A stretch of DNA of 64,000 bases from contig NC_079215.1 in the NCBI RefSeq assembly GCF_029633865.1, forward strand, positions 55,641,457-55,705,456, given 5' to 3'. The notes under the pieces were generated by a model that saw nothing but the letters and a program-made list of their open reading frames with translations, did no database searches and was not told the origin of the DNA. This document shows positions 11,395 through 20,959 of the stretch, piece by piece. Origin of the DNA: Lampris incognitus. Lineage: Eukaryota > Chordata > Actinopteri > Lampriformes > Lampridae. The position numbers and the translations under genes were made by a program. Within the stretch, counting starts at the first letter, position 1. The number at the start of each line of letters is the position of its first letter.

Positions 11395-11700
11395 GTTGCC
11401 ACTGGGGCTGCAAGAAAAAGGGCGGACAGCGTCATGGCGGCAGCAGTCCTGCAACCAACAAAGTAGATGAATGCGGGAGGTGCGGCAAGACGCAGCACAC
11501 CGATGAGTGGAAGTGTCCTGCAATGAACAGTAAGTGCAACAAGTGTCATAAAAAGGGACATTGGGAGCGTGTATGTCACTCTAAAGCGGTGAGAGAAGTC
11601 ACTGAAGAGGTTAAACAGCTGTACTTTCTGGGAGAAGTTGGCAAAGACAGCAGTCAGGAACATCCGCTTCGCTTCGCATCGCTCCGCCATCTTTGTTCAA
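11395..11700 (+). pseudogene. Retrotransposon gag zinc-knuckle fragment
   Basis: The frame contains CGRCGKTQHTDEWKC followed by CNKCHKKGHWERVC, two nucleic-acid-binding zinc knuckles as in Ty3/gypsy gag, then a run resembling the start of pol (VKQLYFLGEV). It is bounded by short ACGTGT-type inverted motifs. It is not contiguous with element 1, since it lies beyond that element's 3' LTR, so it is a separate truncated insertion. Confidence 0.65.
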
Positions 11701-11999
11701 TATTGCGTCATGGCCATGGTCATGACAGACCTAGTAGGCTACAGGGCGCCCCTAGCGGCACCTGTGAGATACGTGTCAATGAACACGTATAAGTGACTTG
11801 CAGAAGCGTGTCCATAGACACTAAAGAGGAGGCGACCGGTCTGTTACAAGCATACACTAATTCACAGAAAATACCCAATGGCAAATGCCAAACACACAGT
11901 CAATGTTCAACACATGTTACAAATGTCCTTAGCATGATATGAGTCCAAATTCAACTCTCTTTGGTCCCAGGAATTCTGATCGATCACTCAACACAAAAA
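11701..11999. other. No gene seen
   Basis: No recognisable coding or repeat signature, apart from the ACGTGT-type motifs near 11770-11820. Confidence 0.3.
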
Positions 12000-12115
12000 T
12001 GTATATACGCAAAAGTAAGTCGGCCCCTTTGGTCGAGCGGTTAGCGAGGTCGCCTCGTAGTGCAGTACACAATCCTGGTCGAATCCCGCAGCGGGCGGAA
12101 ATATGCTCGGTTACA
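12000..12115 (+). repeat. Solo-LTR-like copy with tRNA-like segment, diverged
   Basis: It begins TGTATATACG and ends CTCGGTTACA. Inside, GGTCGAGCGGTTAGCGAGG (A-box region) and GGTCGAATCCCGC (B-box region) align with the LTRs of the small TRIM elements at 12470 and 27147. No matching target duplication is obvious. It could instead be an unrelated tRNA-derived repeat. Confidence 0.5.
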
Positions 12116-12469
12116 AATGTATCTGTGCCGGCAATAAACCCCTAATTAATGTGTTGCAGGCCTGTCACGCCGCTGGGGTGTGTTGCGGCCACAAACCCAA
12201 CGAGCAGTTATCTCGTTGCAGCGAGACGGCCGCAGTTCCGTCACCTCGTTCAGTGCTACGGCGCTGGAAACCAGCGGACGCGTTGCTCCTCGTAAACGTC
12301 TGGTCTGTCCGTCGAGTTTCTTCCTTTCGCTTCAGCCAGAGGAACAGCGAACTCTCCGGTGTCCTAACTAATAATATATTTTGCAACGTCTAAGCGCGTA
12401 CACGGTGGAAACCCGTTTAGCGTGCAACTATGACTACGCAACTCACGTAGATTAGCTATTGTAAACTAC
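12116..12469. other. No gene seen
   Basis: CpG-containing sequence with short open frames but no recognisable domain or repeat. Confidence 0.35.
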
Positions 12470-12828
12470 TAATGAGACACGTTAGTCCCTAGCTAACGGG
12501 TCTGCCCCTTTAGCCGAGCGGTTAGTGACGTCGCCTTGTGGTGCAGTACATCTCAGATCGAATCCCGCACCGGGCAAGAAAATAACCGGTTACATTGGTG
12601 GCAGCGGTGGGATCCGGAAGTGTGCAGATCCTCAGAAGTCTCTTCGGAGCGCGGGAATAACAAAGCGCGAGGGCGCGCTTCCGGGGAGGGCGACGACTAA
12701 TAAAACACGTTAGTCCCTAGCAAACGGTTCTGCCCCATTAGCCGAGCGGTTAGTGATGTCGCTTTGTGGTGCAGTACACCTCGTGTCGAATCCCGCACCG
12801 GGCAAAAAAAATAAAATAACCGGTTACA
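12470..12828 (+). mobile_element. TRIM-type miniature LTR retrotransposon, copy T1
   Basis: LTR 1 (12470-12594) begins TGTAAACTAC and ends CCGGTTACA. After one spacer base comes the primer-binding site TGGTGGCAGCGGTGGGAT (12596-12613), the reverse complement of the tRNA-Leu(AAG/UAG) 3' end plus CCA. An internal region of about 103 bp ends in GGGGAGGGCGACGAC. LTR 2 (12698-12828) lacks its first 10 or so bases and ends CCGGTTACA. Both LTRs hold a tRNA-like segment (TTAGCCGAGCGGTTAGTGA and TCGAATCCCGCACCGGGC). The flanks CTAT and TTAT are a possible 4-bp target duplication with one change. There is no coding capacity. Confidence 0.8.
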
Positions 12829-12941
12829 TTATTAGCTAGATTAGCTTTCTTCACCAGTAGACAGATAACTACTTCCCCCCCCTATTAATTCTTGGTTATA
12901 CACTGTAATATCTCGGATAGTCACCTGTCTGATAACTAAAG
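12829..12941. other. Short spacer, no feature seen
   Basis: Sequence between TRIM copy T1 and a duplicated pol fragment; nothing recognised. Confidence 0.3.
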
Positions 12942-13073
12942 AGAAGCTCTGCTGGGCTAAGTCCACTGGAAAGGGGAGTTGACCTGTATGCCAAGAGGGC
13001 TAGGTAGGGGTCTGGTGATTTCTGCAGGAGCCGCTTCGCTGTTTGAACTGCTCTCTCAGCTGCTCCGTTGCTT
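12942..13073 (-). repeat. Detached fragment of Ty3/gypsy integrase sequence
   Basis: About 131 bp is nearly identical to 14145-14275 in the integrase region of element 2 and in the same orientation. It lies outside the left LTR of element 2, so it is a separate partial copy placed next to it. Confidence 0.8.
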
Positions 13074-13327
13074 AGTCGATACCCAAACTAGAGTTATATT
13101 ACAATTTAGATTTATCCTGCACAGCGAGATTGGGCTAGCCGGTCCGCGCATCTCCTTCCGTTGCAACAGGTTCTGTGTCATCTCATCTCATTGGTCAACG
13201 TAAACGTATCACCCCAATATGTTATGTTACAAGAGAGACACTCTGACACCGTGACTTTGGGTACACAAGACTGCCTTTATTAACTCCTTCGCGCCCCCTT
13301 TATCTGGGGGATGAGACCACTCCTACA

Positions 13328-13661
13328 TCTCCCTTTCTGGAGGAACAACAACAAACTCTGTAGAGTAAACAAATAATTAAGATTCTAAAATGTCAAAAAA
13401 CACACAATAATGCTGAGCTCAGTATCATGCAAATAGTACCCTGAATGAACATTCAACATGAGAACAGCACATCTTCTGTCTTTCCCCCCCTTTCTTTTTC
13501 TTTTTCTTTTCTTTTTTTTTTTTTAAACTGGGGAACAGTGTTTTAAACATGGAACAATGACACAACTTTTTTCCCCCCTTAAGAGTACAGGGTAGACTAC
13601 CTGTAACTCTCTCCACATACCTGGGGAATTATTCTGGCCCCGTTCAATGTGTGTGGGTTTA
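13328..13661 (-). other. Non-coding 3' region of element 2
   Basis: This lies between the end of pol and the 3' LTR. It holds a T/C-rich tract around 13485-13525 and the polypurine tract next to 13328 that would prime plus-strand DNA synthesis. Confidence 0.6.
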
Positions 13662-14770
13662 CTATGTACTAGTAAAGTCTTTGAGGTACGCCGGGGGGCA
13701 CCTGGTTCTCTCAGGGTACCGTCGAGGGGGTGGTTGTTGGGGAGGCGCTGCATTATCAGTCTCAGCCAGTGGGGGATCCCCATGACTGGGGTCAGTGGAC
13801 GGAGGGCCGGTGTTGGAGGTCAGTTGGGAGGACCAGTGTCTTGGTAGGCTTGAGTGAGGTGACGACGGTTTCTTCTGATTGTTTGGCCCTGGACACTGAC
13901 ATGGAAGGACCGTGGTGTGTCTGCATGCTGTTGTACCACACACCTTTCATGAGAGTCCTGTACCCAGATTGGGTCTCCTGGGTGCAAAGGACTGAGGGTC
14001 TCTGCATGGTGTCGGCGGTCAAAGTGTGCCTTTTGGTTGAGCTTGGACTGTCTGTCCTTTTGTACAAACTCAGACAGGACTGGCCACCTGGGGACCAACA
14101 GTGAGGGCAAAGTAGGGAGGGTTGTGCGCAGCTTTCTGCCTTGCAGAAGCTCTGCTGGGCTGAGTCCACTGGAAAGGGGAGTTGACCTGTATGCCAAGAG
14201 GGCTAGGTAGGGGTCTGGTGATTTCTGCAGGAGCTGCTTCGCTGTTTGAACTGCTCTCTCAGCTGCTCCGTTGCTTTGGGGGAACAGTAGGCTTGAGGTT
14301 GTGTGTGTGAAGCCCCAGGTGTCAGCAAACTGGGGCCCATTATCACCGATTACCTGGAGGGGAACTCCCAGACAAGAGAACCATGACTTCATTCGTTCTA
14401 TCACTGAGCTTGATGTGGTTGAGGTCAGCTTAGCAATTTCTATGAACCTTGAAAAGTAGTCAAAGACCAACAGGTAGGTCGAGTTGCTGAGATGAAAGAG
14501 GTTAGCACCTAGTTTTCTCCATGGACCCTCTGGTGTTGGACCTGGGAGTAGAGGTTCTGGGGCCTGTCTTCTGAACCTGGCACAGGTGTCACCTTTCTCT
14601 ACTTTCGCTCGTAACTGTTTGCTGAGACCAGGCCACCAGATAGATGACCTGGCTCTCTCTTTGGTTTTTGTTATGCCATGGTGGCCTTTGTGTAGCCTGT
14701 CCAGGATGCCCTCACGCATTGAAGAGGGGATGACTAGTCTGGTCCCCTTAAGCAGTAGTCCATGAGCCAC
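13662..14770 (-). pseudogene. Integrase of element 2
   Basis: The open frame 14770-13820 contains the integrase N-terminal His/Cys region (HKGHHGITKTKERA; the second CxxC is damaged), the catalytic core and the C-terminal domain. The first catalytic Asp block reads LGANLF instead of the usual GADLF, an Asp-to-Asn change. The second (GDNGPQF) is intact but followed by a deletion of about 12 residues. The Glu block AERAVQTAK is present. The extreme C-terminus (RRYPERTRCPPAYLKDF) is in another frame, ending at 13662. Confidence 0.85.
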
Positions 14771-14777
14771 ATTGATG

Positions 14778-15605
14778 TCACTCGATGCTGCCCAGTATGG
14801 TTTCAGCGCATAGTCGTATCTGACCTCCCTTTAGCCAGCCAATTTGACAGTATTGCTTTACCTGGCATAGAAGCATGTCTGCCTCCTTTTCCTGTTGAAG
14901 CTGTTGAAGACGTTTCTCTGTTATGGGGAGAGTGGAGAGAACAGCACGCCTCGATGACCTGACCTGCTCCTCTGCCTGATCGGACAGGGGAGGAGTCTGA
15001 GGCACTGGCACCCTTGACAGTATGTCTGCGGTGGCTAGGTCCTTGCCTGGTACGTGGGCAATGGAGAACTTGAAGTGCGTCAGTCTCGTACGAAAGCGTT
15101 GGATTCTGGGTGAAAGTTCATCAAGCCGCTTTGAGCCAAGCAGTGCTAGCAATGGCTTGTGGTCTGTGTCCCCTTGAAATGTGAGCCCTATGAGGAAATC
15201 CCTAAAGCGTTCACAAGCCCAAGTAGTGGCGAGGGCCTCCTTTTCAACCTGTGCATAACGTCGTTCAGTATTGGAGAGGGATCTAGATGCATAAGCAATG
15301 GGATGCCAGTCCGCATTGTCCTTCTTCTGCAGCAAAACAGCCCCTAGGCCGTAGGATGAGGCATCCGCTGAGACTTTGGTGTCTGCTGTAGGGTCATAGA
15401 GGGCTAGTCTAGGGGGAGTTGGGAGTTCCCTTTTGATGTCACTGAATGCCTGACTTTGCTGGGGTCCCCAGCTCCATGCACTGTTTTTGTTCAGTAGCTC
15501 CCTGATGGGCCTGGATTCGTCAGCGAGGTGAGGGATGTATTTACCCAGGTGATTAACTAAGCCCATGAATCTCCTCACTTCACTTACGTTTGTGGGGGCA
15601 GGCAA
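14778..15605 (-). pseudogene. RT connection and RNase H of element 2
   Basis: The frame starts at the RT thumb (EVRRFMGLVNHLGKYIPH) and contains RNase H, with VSADASSYGLGAVLLQ, the conserved ERRYAQVEKEALA and the TDHKPLLALL block. It ends at 14778; the next frame starts only a few bases beyond, so a single stop separates RNase H from integrase. Confidence 0.85.
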
Positions 15606-16308
15606 TTGTGTGACTGCTGTGACTTTTTCTGGGTCTGCCCGAACGCCATTTCCGTCGATGAGTTAGGAATTTCACCTGTTGTCTGGCAAACTCGCATTTC
15701 TGTGCGTTCAAGGTCAGCCCTGCTCGTGCAAGGCGTTCAAGGACAGAATACAGGCGTTGGTCATGTTCATCCCGAGTTGCTGCGTAGATCAGTATGTCGT
15801 CCATTTGGCAGATGACACCTTCCAGGCCATCAAGGAGCTGCGACTGGAAGTGTTTGGGAGCAGATGAGATGCCAAATGGTAGCCTCTTGAAGCAGTAGCG
15901 CCCGAAGGGTGTGATGAATGTGGTCAGTTTTTGTGAGGCTTCAGAAAACTCAACTGGCCAAAATCCTGCCTGGGCATCCAGTTTGGTGAAGACCTTGGCA
16001 TCTCTGAACTGTCCCAATGTGTGTTCCACACAGGGTAGCACATGAAGATCCCGCCACACACTCTCATTTAAAGGACTCAAGTCCACACAGATCTGGACTG
16101 TGTCATGTGGCTTGGGCACCACTACCATCCCTGCACACCATTCTGTTGGTTCCTCAACACGGGCTATGATGCCAAGGTCAAGCATGCGCCCAAGTTCTGT
16201 TTTGACCTTCCCCAGCAGGGGGAGTGCTACTCGTCTGGGTGTAGTCAGTGCAAAGGGCTGGGCATCAGGCTTCAACTGGATGTGGTACTCACCCCTGCAG
16301 TTTCCCAA
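15580..16308 (-). pseudogene. Reverse transcriptase of element 2
   Basis: A 242-codon open piece holds the RT fingers and palm: the substrate-binding region FTKLDAQAGFW, FGRYCFKRLPFGISSAPKHF, and the catalytic motif QMDDILIYA, where the canonical Tyr/Phe before MDD is Gln. It loses frame near 15640 and overlaps the next piece. Confidence 0.85.
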
Positions 16309-16441
16309 TACCTTGAAAAAGGTTGGGAAAAGTCACCTTGACCCCCTGCTTTAGGTCAGAAGACACTGCGTGCACCCCAAGCTGTGTTGGTCTAATCACC
16401 AGTCCAAGTGCTGTGAGAGCTGGGCGACCTAGCAAAGGCGT

Positions 16442-16837
16442 TCAGAGGCCACGAACCACGTAGGTGTCCTGTTGAGTCGACTGTTCACCATGGAGCAGCA
16501 TAGTCTGGACCTTCCCTCCCACATTGAGGGGTGTTTGGCTGGGGCCTTGAAGGACTTTATCTGTGTGCAACAGCGGGTTTGTTGAGAGCTGGTGGTATAG
16601 ACTCTCCGGTATAACTGTGACGTCTGCCCCGGTGTCTATTTTGGACTGGACGTTTTGGTCGAACAGGCTGAACGTAGCTGTCCATGGTCTCACTGAGTCT
16701 GCTCCAACAGAGCCAAAAAATGCAATCTGAGTCTTATCTTCATCTAGGAGCTCTAACACTGTAGATTGTGATCTGCAGACTGTCGCGTAGTGACCCTTTC
16801 CTGACATTTCTTGCAGGATACATCTCTGGCTGGGCAC
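16442..16837 (-). pseudogene. Protease region of element 2
   Basis: The frame begins in the second zinc knuckle (GHYATVCRS) and continues to the aspartic protease motif KIDTGADVTVIPESLY near residue 70. The protease would process the gag-pol polyprotein. It ends at a stop at 16442, so it is cut off from RT. Confidence 0.8.
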
Positions 16838-16968
16838 ATCCGTCTATTTTGGGGAGCCTTTCCACACCATGAACATGGTTTTGTCTCTTGGTTTGAGTTG
16901 CACCACATGTTTTCACTCTTTTGTGCGGGCCTGCTTGGTTCACTCTGATTATTTGGAAATGTTTTTTG

Positions 16969-17589
16969 TCATGTAAAACGCTGTGGTGGAGCCCTTGAGT
17001 ATGCTATAGCCTCTACCATTTGTCCTGGATCATTGTCATCATCTAGCAGGGTTTGCTGTTTCTTTATTGTTTCTTTTTGAATGGCCAACATTTTTGCTTT
17101 GTCTAAAGTGAGCCCTGCATCCATCTGCGTTTTCTCTGACAAAGACCTGTCGCGGAGTCCGACAATTCTGCCCCTTATTAGCTGCTCACGTAGTTGTCCA
17201 TGGTCACAGTGTGCACTGAGTTCATGTAATGCTATGATAAACTTGTCAACTGATTCTCCACTTTCTTGGATTCTTTTGTTGAATCTGGCTCTTTCAAAGA
17301 TCACATTACCTTATGGAACAAAATGATCATTGAGCTGCCCTGTGACTGTGTCATAAACTTTCAGCTGGTCAGCCGTCAGATTTCTAGAAAGCACGATAGC
17401 CTCCGCCTCGGCGCCCATAAAGTACAGCAACGTATTCACTTGCCTGTCCTAAGGTTGCTTGTCTAAGCCTGATGCTTGTCTGAAGCGCTCAAAGCGGGTG
17501 AACCATTGCGACCATTCTTCTGGGTGAGTGAAATCAAATTGGGGAGGGGGATTTATTTGAAGCAGTGCTTGCGGTATTGGCTCTGCCAT
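16969..17589 (-). pseudogene. Gag of element 2, disrupted
   Basis: The likely gag ATG is at 17587-17589 (MAEPIPQALLQINPPPQFDF...). The frame is interrupted near 17450 and again near 17315, then runs open from 17304 to 16969. The open part (FNKRIQESGESVDKFIIALH...) is the central retrotransposon gag domain that forms the particle capsid. Zinc-knuckle sequence continues with a frameshift around 16940-16800. Confidence 0.8.
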
Positions 17590-17600
17590 CGTCTTGCTTG

Positions 17601-17857
17601 TGTAAACTACTAATAAGACACGTTAGTCCCTAGCTAGTGAGTCTGACCCATTAGCCGAGCGGTTAGTGATGGCGCCTTGTGGTGCAGTACATCCTGTATC
17701 GAATCCCGCACCGGGCAACCAATGTAATCGGTTATTTTCTTGCCCGGTGCGGGATTCGATCTGAGGTGTACTGCACCACAAGGCGACATCACTAACCGCT
17801 CGGCTAAAGGGTCAGACTCGCTAGCTAGGGACTAACGTGTCTTATTAGTAGTTTACA
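17601..17857. mobile_element. Fold-back (inverted dimer) TRIM derivative, copy T2
   Basis: Two LTRs of the TRIM family lie in inverted orientation. The left arm begins TGTAAACTAC and runs to CCGGGCA; a short ACCAA joint follows; the right arm runs TGTAATCGG... to GTAGTTTACA. Each arm carries the tRNA-like segment. The whole is flanked by the 4-bp duplication CTTG (17597-17600 and 17858-17861). The ACCAA joint is the start of the internal region in antisense, so a normal TRIM rearranged before or during insertion. It sits in the leader of element 2, just upstream of the gag ATG. Confidence 0.82.
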
Positions 17858-17861
17858 CTTG

Positions 17862-18084
17862 CTTGCTTCTCCGACGTGGGTTTTAATGCGAACGTTACGT
17901 TAGCTAGCCGTGACCTAGCTACTACGTTAGCTAGCCGTGACCTAGCTACTGCGTTAGCTTAGCTACCAACGTTACTTGGTTTAAACTAACAAAGTGGAGT
18001 TTTTTGCCGGCGAAACATTACCGAAGCCTGACCACTTCTTCCGGTTGCATCGAGACGTTTTGTTGTCGTCCACTTCTGACAACA
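17862..18084 (-). other. Leader of element 2 with a 27-bp tandem duplication
   Basis: A 27-bp unit (ACGTTAGCTAGCCGTGACCT plus CTAGCTACT-type sequence) is repeated twice at about 17896-17950. The primer-binding-like segment is at the right edge (18062-18084, minus strand). Confidence 0.6.
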
Positions 18085-18205
18085 TGTTATGTTATAAAAG
18101 AGATACTGACACCGTGACTCTGGGTACACAAGACTGCCTTTTTAACTCCTTCGCGCCCCCTTTATCCGGGGGATGAGACCACTCCCGCACAATAAACGTA
18201 CAGAA

Positions 18206-18592
18206 GGGGCGTCCGGGTAGCGTAGCGGTCTATTCCGTTGCCTACCAACACGGGGGTCGCCGGTTCGAATCCCCGTGTTACCTCCGGCTTGGTCGGGCAT
18301 CCCTACAGACACAATCGGCCATGTCTGCGGGTGGGAGGCTGGATGTGGGTGTGCGTCCTGGTCGCTGCACTAGCGCCTCCTCTGGTCGGTCGGGTTGCCT
18401 GTTCGGGGGGAAAATAGCGTGATCCTCCCACGCGCTACGTCCCCCTGTCGAAACCCCTCACTGTCAGGTGAAAAGAAGCGGCTGGCGACTCCACTTGTAT
18501 AGGAGGAGGCATGTGGTAGTCTGCAGCCCTCCCCAGATCGGCAGAGTGGGGTAATTGGCCGGGTACAGCTGGGGAGAAAAAGGGGAGGGGGG
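18206..18592 (+). repeat. tRNA-derived SINE, family A, full length
   Basis: It starts GGGGCGTCCGGGTAGCGTAG, has the B box GGTTCGAATCCCC near 18261, and ends AAAAAGGGGAGGGGGG. A 10-bp duplication with one mismatch flanks it (ACGTACAGAA 18196-18205, ACGTATAGAA 18593-18602). This is the cleanest copy of the family in the window. Confidence 0.85.
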
Positions 18593-18719
18593 ACGTATAG
18601 AAATCAAGATTCAACATTTCAAATGTCAACTCAAATACAGACTTTAGAAAACAAATTTATTTTGGCATGGTACATTTTTACAATACATTAGTATGCATTC
18701 TTAAGCAAGACGGAATACC

Positions 18720-19308
18720 TACACGTGAATGAGAGGGAGGGCAGTGGAATGGCGAGGATGCAAGGAGTAGAGGGGACGAAGGCCTAGGAGTGGCAAAGTG
18801 GACGGGTGTTTTGCTAATTTATTGTGTTTTAAGCCATGCAAGGTTTGCCGTCAAGCTAAGGAGGAATATAGCCCATTATGAAAAGAGAAAAGCTGAGGTG
18901 TGGAATATTTTTAGGAGTAGGATGGAAAGAAGTGTTAATATGTTGTATGGTTGTTAGAGAAGAAGAATTTGCTGATGGATTTGTAGAGGGGAGAACTTTT
19001 GTTGTGATTGGGGAACGAGGGAGGGTAATGTTGGATTTTGGTTAAACAGTGTGGTATATGTGTCAAAGCAAGAGAGGCAAGATTGAGATGGTTTGGACAT
19101 GTGTGGAGGAGAGATGCTGGGTATATTGGGAGAAGGATGCTGAATATGGAGCTGCCAGGGAAGAGGAGAAGGGGAAGGCCAAAGAGGAGGTTTATGGATG
19201 TGGTGAGGGAAGACATGCAGGTGGCTGGTGTGACAGAGGAAGACGCAGAAGACAGGAAGAAACGGAAACGGATGATCCGCTGTGGTGACCTCTAACGGGA
19301 GCAGCCGA

Positions 19309-19340
<32 letters not shown>
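18720..19340 (+). mobile_element. LINE 3' fragment (RTE-like), 5' truncated and rearranged
   Basis: The part from about 19070 matches the C-terminal reverse-transcriptase tail of the LINE copies at 31760, 49229 and 54006 ([25 protein letters not shown]). It ends in the conserved 3' sequence TAACGGGAGCAGCCGAAAG followed by a (TAG)n tail at 19311-19340. Upstream, 18725-18780 also matches the LINE near 31550, with heavy deletion between. The RTE assignment is from the general look of the tail, not a search. Confidence 0.75.
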
Positions 19341-19573
19341 TGGTATATGTGTATTTTTTGTTTGATTTGGTGGTGGTGGTGGGGTGTCTGTAGGCTGGAA
19401 GCCATGCCAAGGCCTACAGGTTATCTCACTATTTCCTGTTTTGTCGACCTGTGTTGTAATCTTTGATTCTGTAGAGTTCAACGGGTTTGTGAAGTTTTAC
19501 TTCCCTATTTGTTTGGTACATGTGTGTTGTATTTTGAATGTTTTTTTCTACAGAATAAAAGAGAGGAAAAAAA

Positions 19574-20290
19574 CTGCATTTGGCCAGCAGCCACAACGAG
19601 TCAGTGATAATCCCTGTTATTACAGGGTTTGAGACTATCTCTCTTGATACTTTGACTAAGCTCGTGTTAGCTTCTAAACCAACTACTTGCCTACTTGACC
19701 CTTTACCAGCAAAACTTTTTAAAGACCTCTGCCCTTTCCTGGGACCTACAGTGCTAGACATTGTGAATTTATCACTTACTACTGGCACTGTTCCCAGCAG
19801 TTTTAAGACAGCTGTGGTTAAAACTACTTAAAAAACAACAACTGCACATCGATAAAGGGTCTCTTAATAACGATCGACCAGGCTCTAATCTTCCATTCTT
19901 TTTGAAAGTACTACAGAGAGTTGTGTATTTCGACCCATATAGAAGAAAAGCATCTATATGAACCTTTTCAATTGGCTTTCAGGCCCTGTCACTCCACTGA
20001 AACTGCTCTGACCAGAGTGGTTAAGGATCTTCTACTAGCTATGGACCCTGACTCCACTTCTGTGCTTCTACTACTGGACCTCAGTGCAGCCTTTGGCACC
20101 GTTGATCACTGTATACTATTAGACATGTTCCCAGATCCAGGCTTAAGTATAGGGGCGACAGAGACTTTGCAGTAGCTGCCCCGATCTCTGGAACAACTTA
20201 CCAGTACACTTAAGATATGCTCAGACCCTAGAGACTTTTAAATCTTTGTTAAAGACCTACCTCTTCTCGCTGGCACTCAATTCCAGTTGA
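19574..20290 (+). pseudogene. L2/CR1-like LINE reverse transcriptase fragment
   Basis: Two broken frames carry LINE RT blocks: 19601-19831 (PLPAKLFKDLCPFLGPTVLDIVNLSLTTG) and 19921-20120 (LYEPFQLAFRPCHSTETALTR, then VLLLLDLSAAFGTVDHCILL, which has Gly in place of the usual Asp in AFDTVDH). The sequence then jumps to the C-terminal block (LWNNLPVHLRYAQTLETFKS) at about 20190-20280, so the catalytic palm is deleted. It is non-functional. Confidence 0.8.
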
Positions 20291-20579
20291 GCTTGACACC
20301 ATGATTTTATCGTGCAAATATACTTTGACTCATGTTTTATTGTTTACATTTATATTGTAAACAAATTTTGTTTACATTTTTAAACAAATGTAAACAAAAA
20401 TTTACATTTTACAATATAAAATGTAAATAATTTTGTTTACATTTCATATTGTAAGCAATTTTTTATATATATCAGAGAGTCCAAAACAATAAGCACATGT
20501 CTCCTGAGTGACTGAACACGTTTCAGCTTCAGATCTTTACAGTTCTGAAAACACTGGCGAATTTACCAAACCTCTGCAG
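20291..20579. repeat. AT-rich palindromic cluster
   Basis: Around 20337-20460, TTGTTTACATTT and its complement AAATGTAAACAA recur several times in both orientations and could form nested hairpins. It probably began as the 3' region of the preceding LINE or a miniature element. Nothing is coded. Confidence 0.5.
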
Positions 20580-20910
20580 TTAATTTTCCAACAGTTCATT
20601 GGAGGTAAACAGCGCAACACACGACACTTTGATTCTTGTAGAGGGAACCGATAATGAGGAGACAGCACTATAGATATCCCTGGTAACTACACCACTCCCA
20701 ATCGTCTCACTGACATGACACTCCCTTAAAAACACTACCACAGCCTTGTTCATCCTGGAAGCAAACAGTAGACTGCCACGTCCAACTTGCTTTCCCGAAG
20801 GCCACAAAACCTTCCCCATAGTCATGCTGGGCTCCGGCGGGACTATCCAAATCCCAAGACGGATGGATGGAGGTGGCGTCTTGGAGAACGCCATTCCTCC
20901 TGAAAACCAC
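20580..20910 (-). pseudogene. LINE ORF1/gag-like fragment
   Basis: The minus-strand frame includes RMNKAVVVFLRECHVSETIGSG and STRIKVSCVALFTSNELLEN, which resemble the nucleic-acid-binding ORF1 of fish L1/Tx1-type LINEs. It is short, has no flanking zinc knuckle and ends at 20580. Identification is from family resemblance only. Confidence 0.4.
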
Positions 20911-20959
20911 CTGACAAAAACACTGAACATTCGGTAAAAAGTATTAAGAAATCTTACCT

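Larger units (their letters stand above)
13220..18189 (-). mobile_element. Ty3/gypsy LTR retrotransposon with very short LTRs (element 2)
   Basis: Short LTRs are at 13220-13327 and 18085-18189; on the plus strand both begin TGTTATGTTA and end in CA. The insertion is flanked by a perfect 5-bp duplication CAATA (13215-13219 and 18190-18194). Read on the minus strand, the 5' LTR is followed by a primer-binding-like TGTTGTCAGAAGTGGACGAC and the 3' LTR is preceded by the purine tract AGAAAGGGAGA. The coding order is gag, protease, RT, RNase H, integrase, in several broken frames. A fold-back TRIM has inserted between the leader and gag (17601-17857). The LTRs differ by several substitutions and indels, so the insertion is not recent. 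Confidence 0.88.

Noticed and set aside
17601-17857. A pair of divergent tRNA genes
   Set aside because: The two tRNA-like segments are within TG...CA LTRs with a target duplication outside the pair.
18206-18290. A functional tRNA gene
   Set aside because: It has good A and B boxes, but the cloverleaf is incomplete and it is the head of a repeated SINE; the same holds for the heads at 974, 24317, 28579 and 35198.
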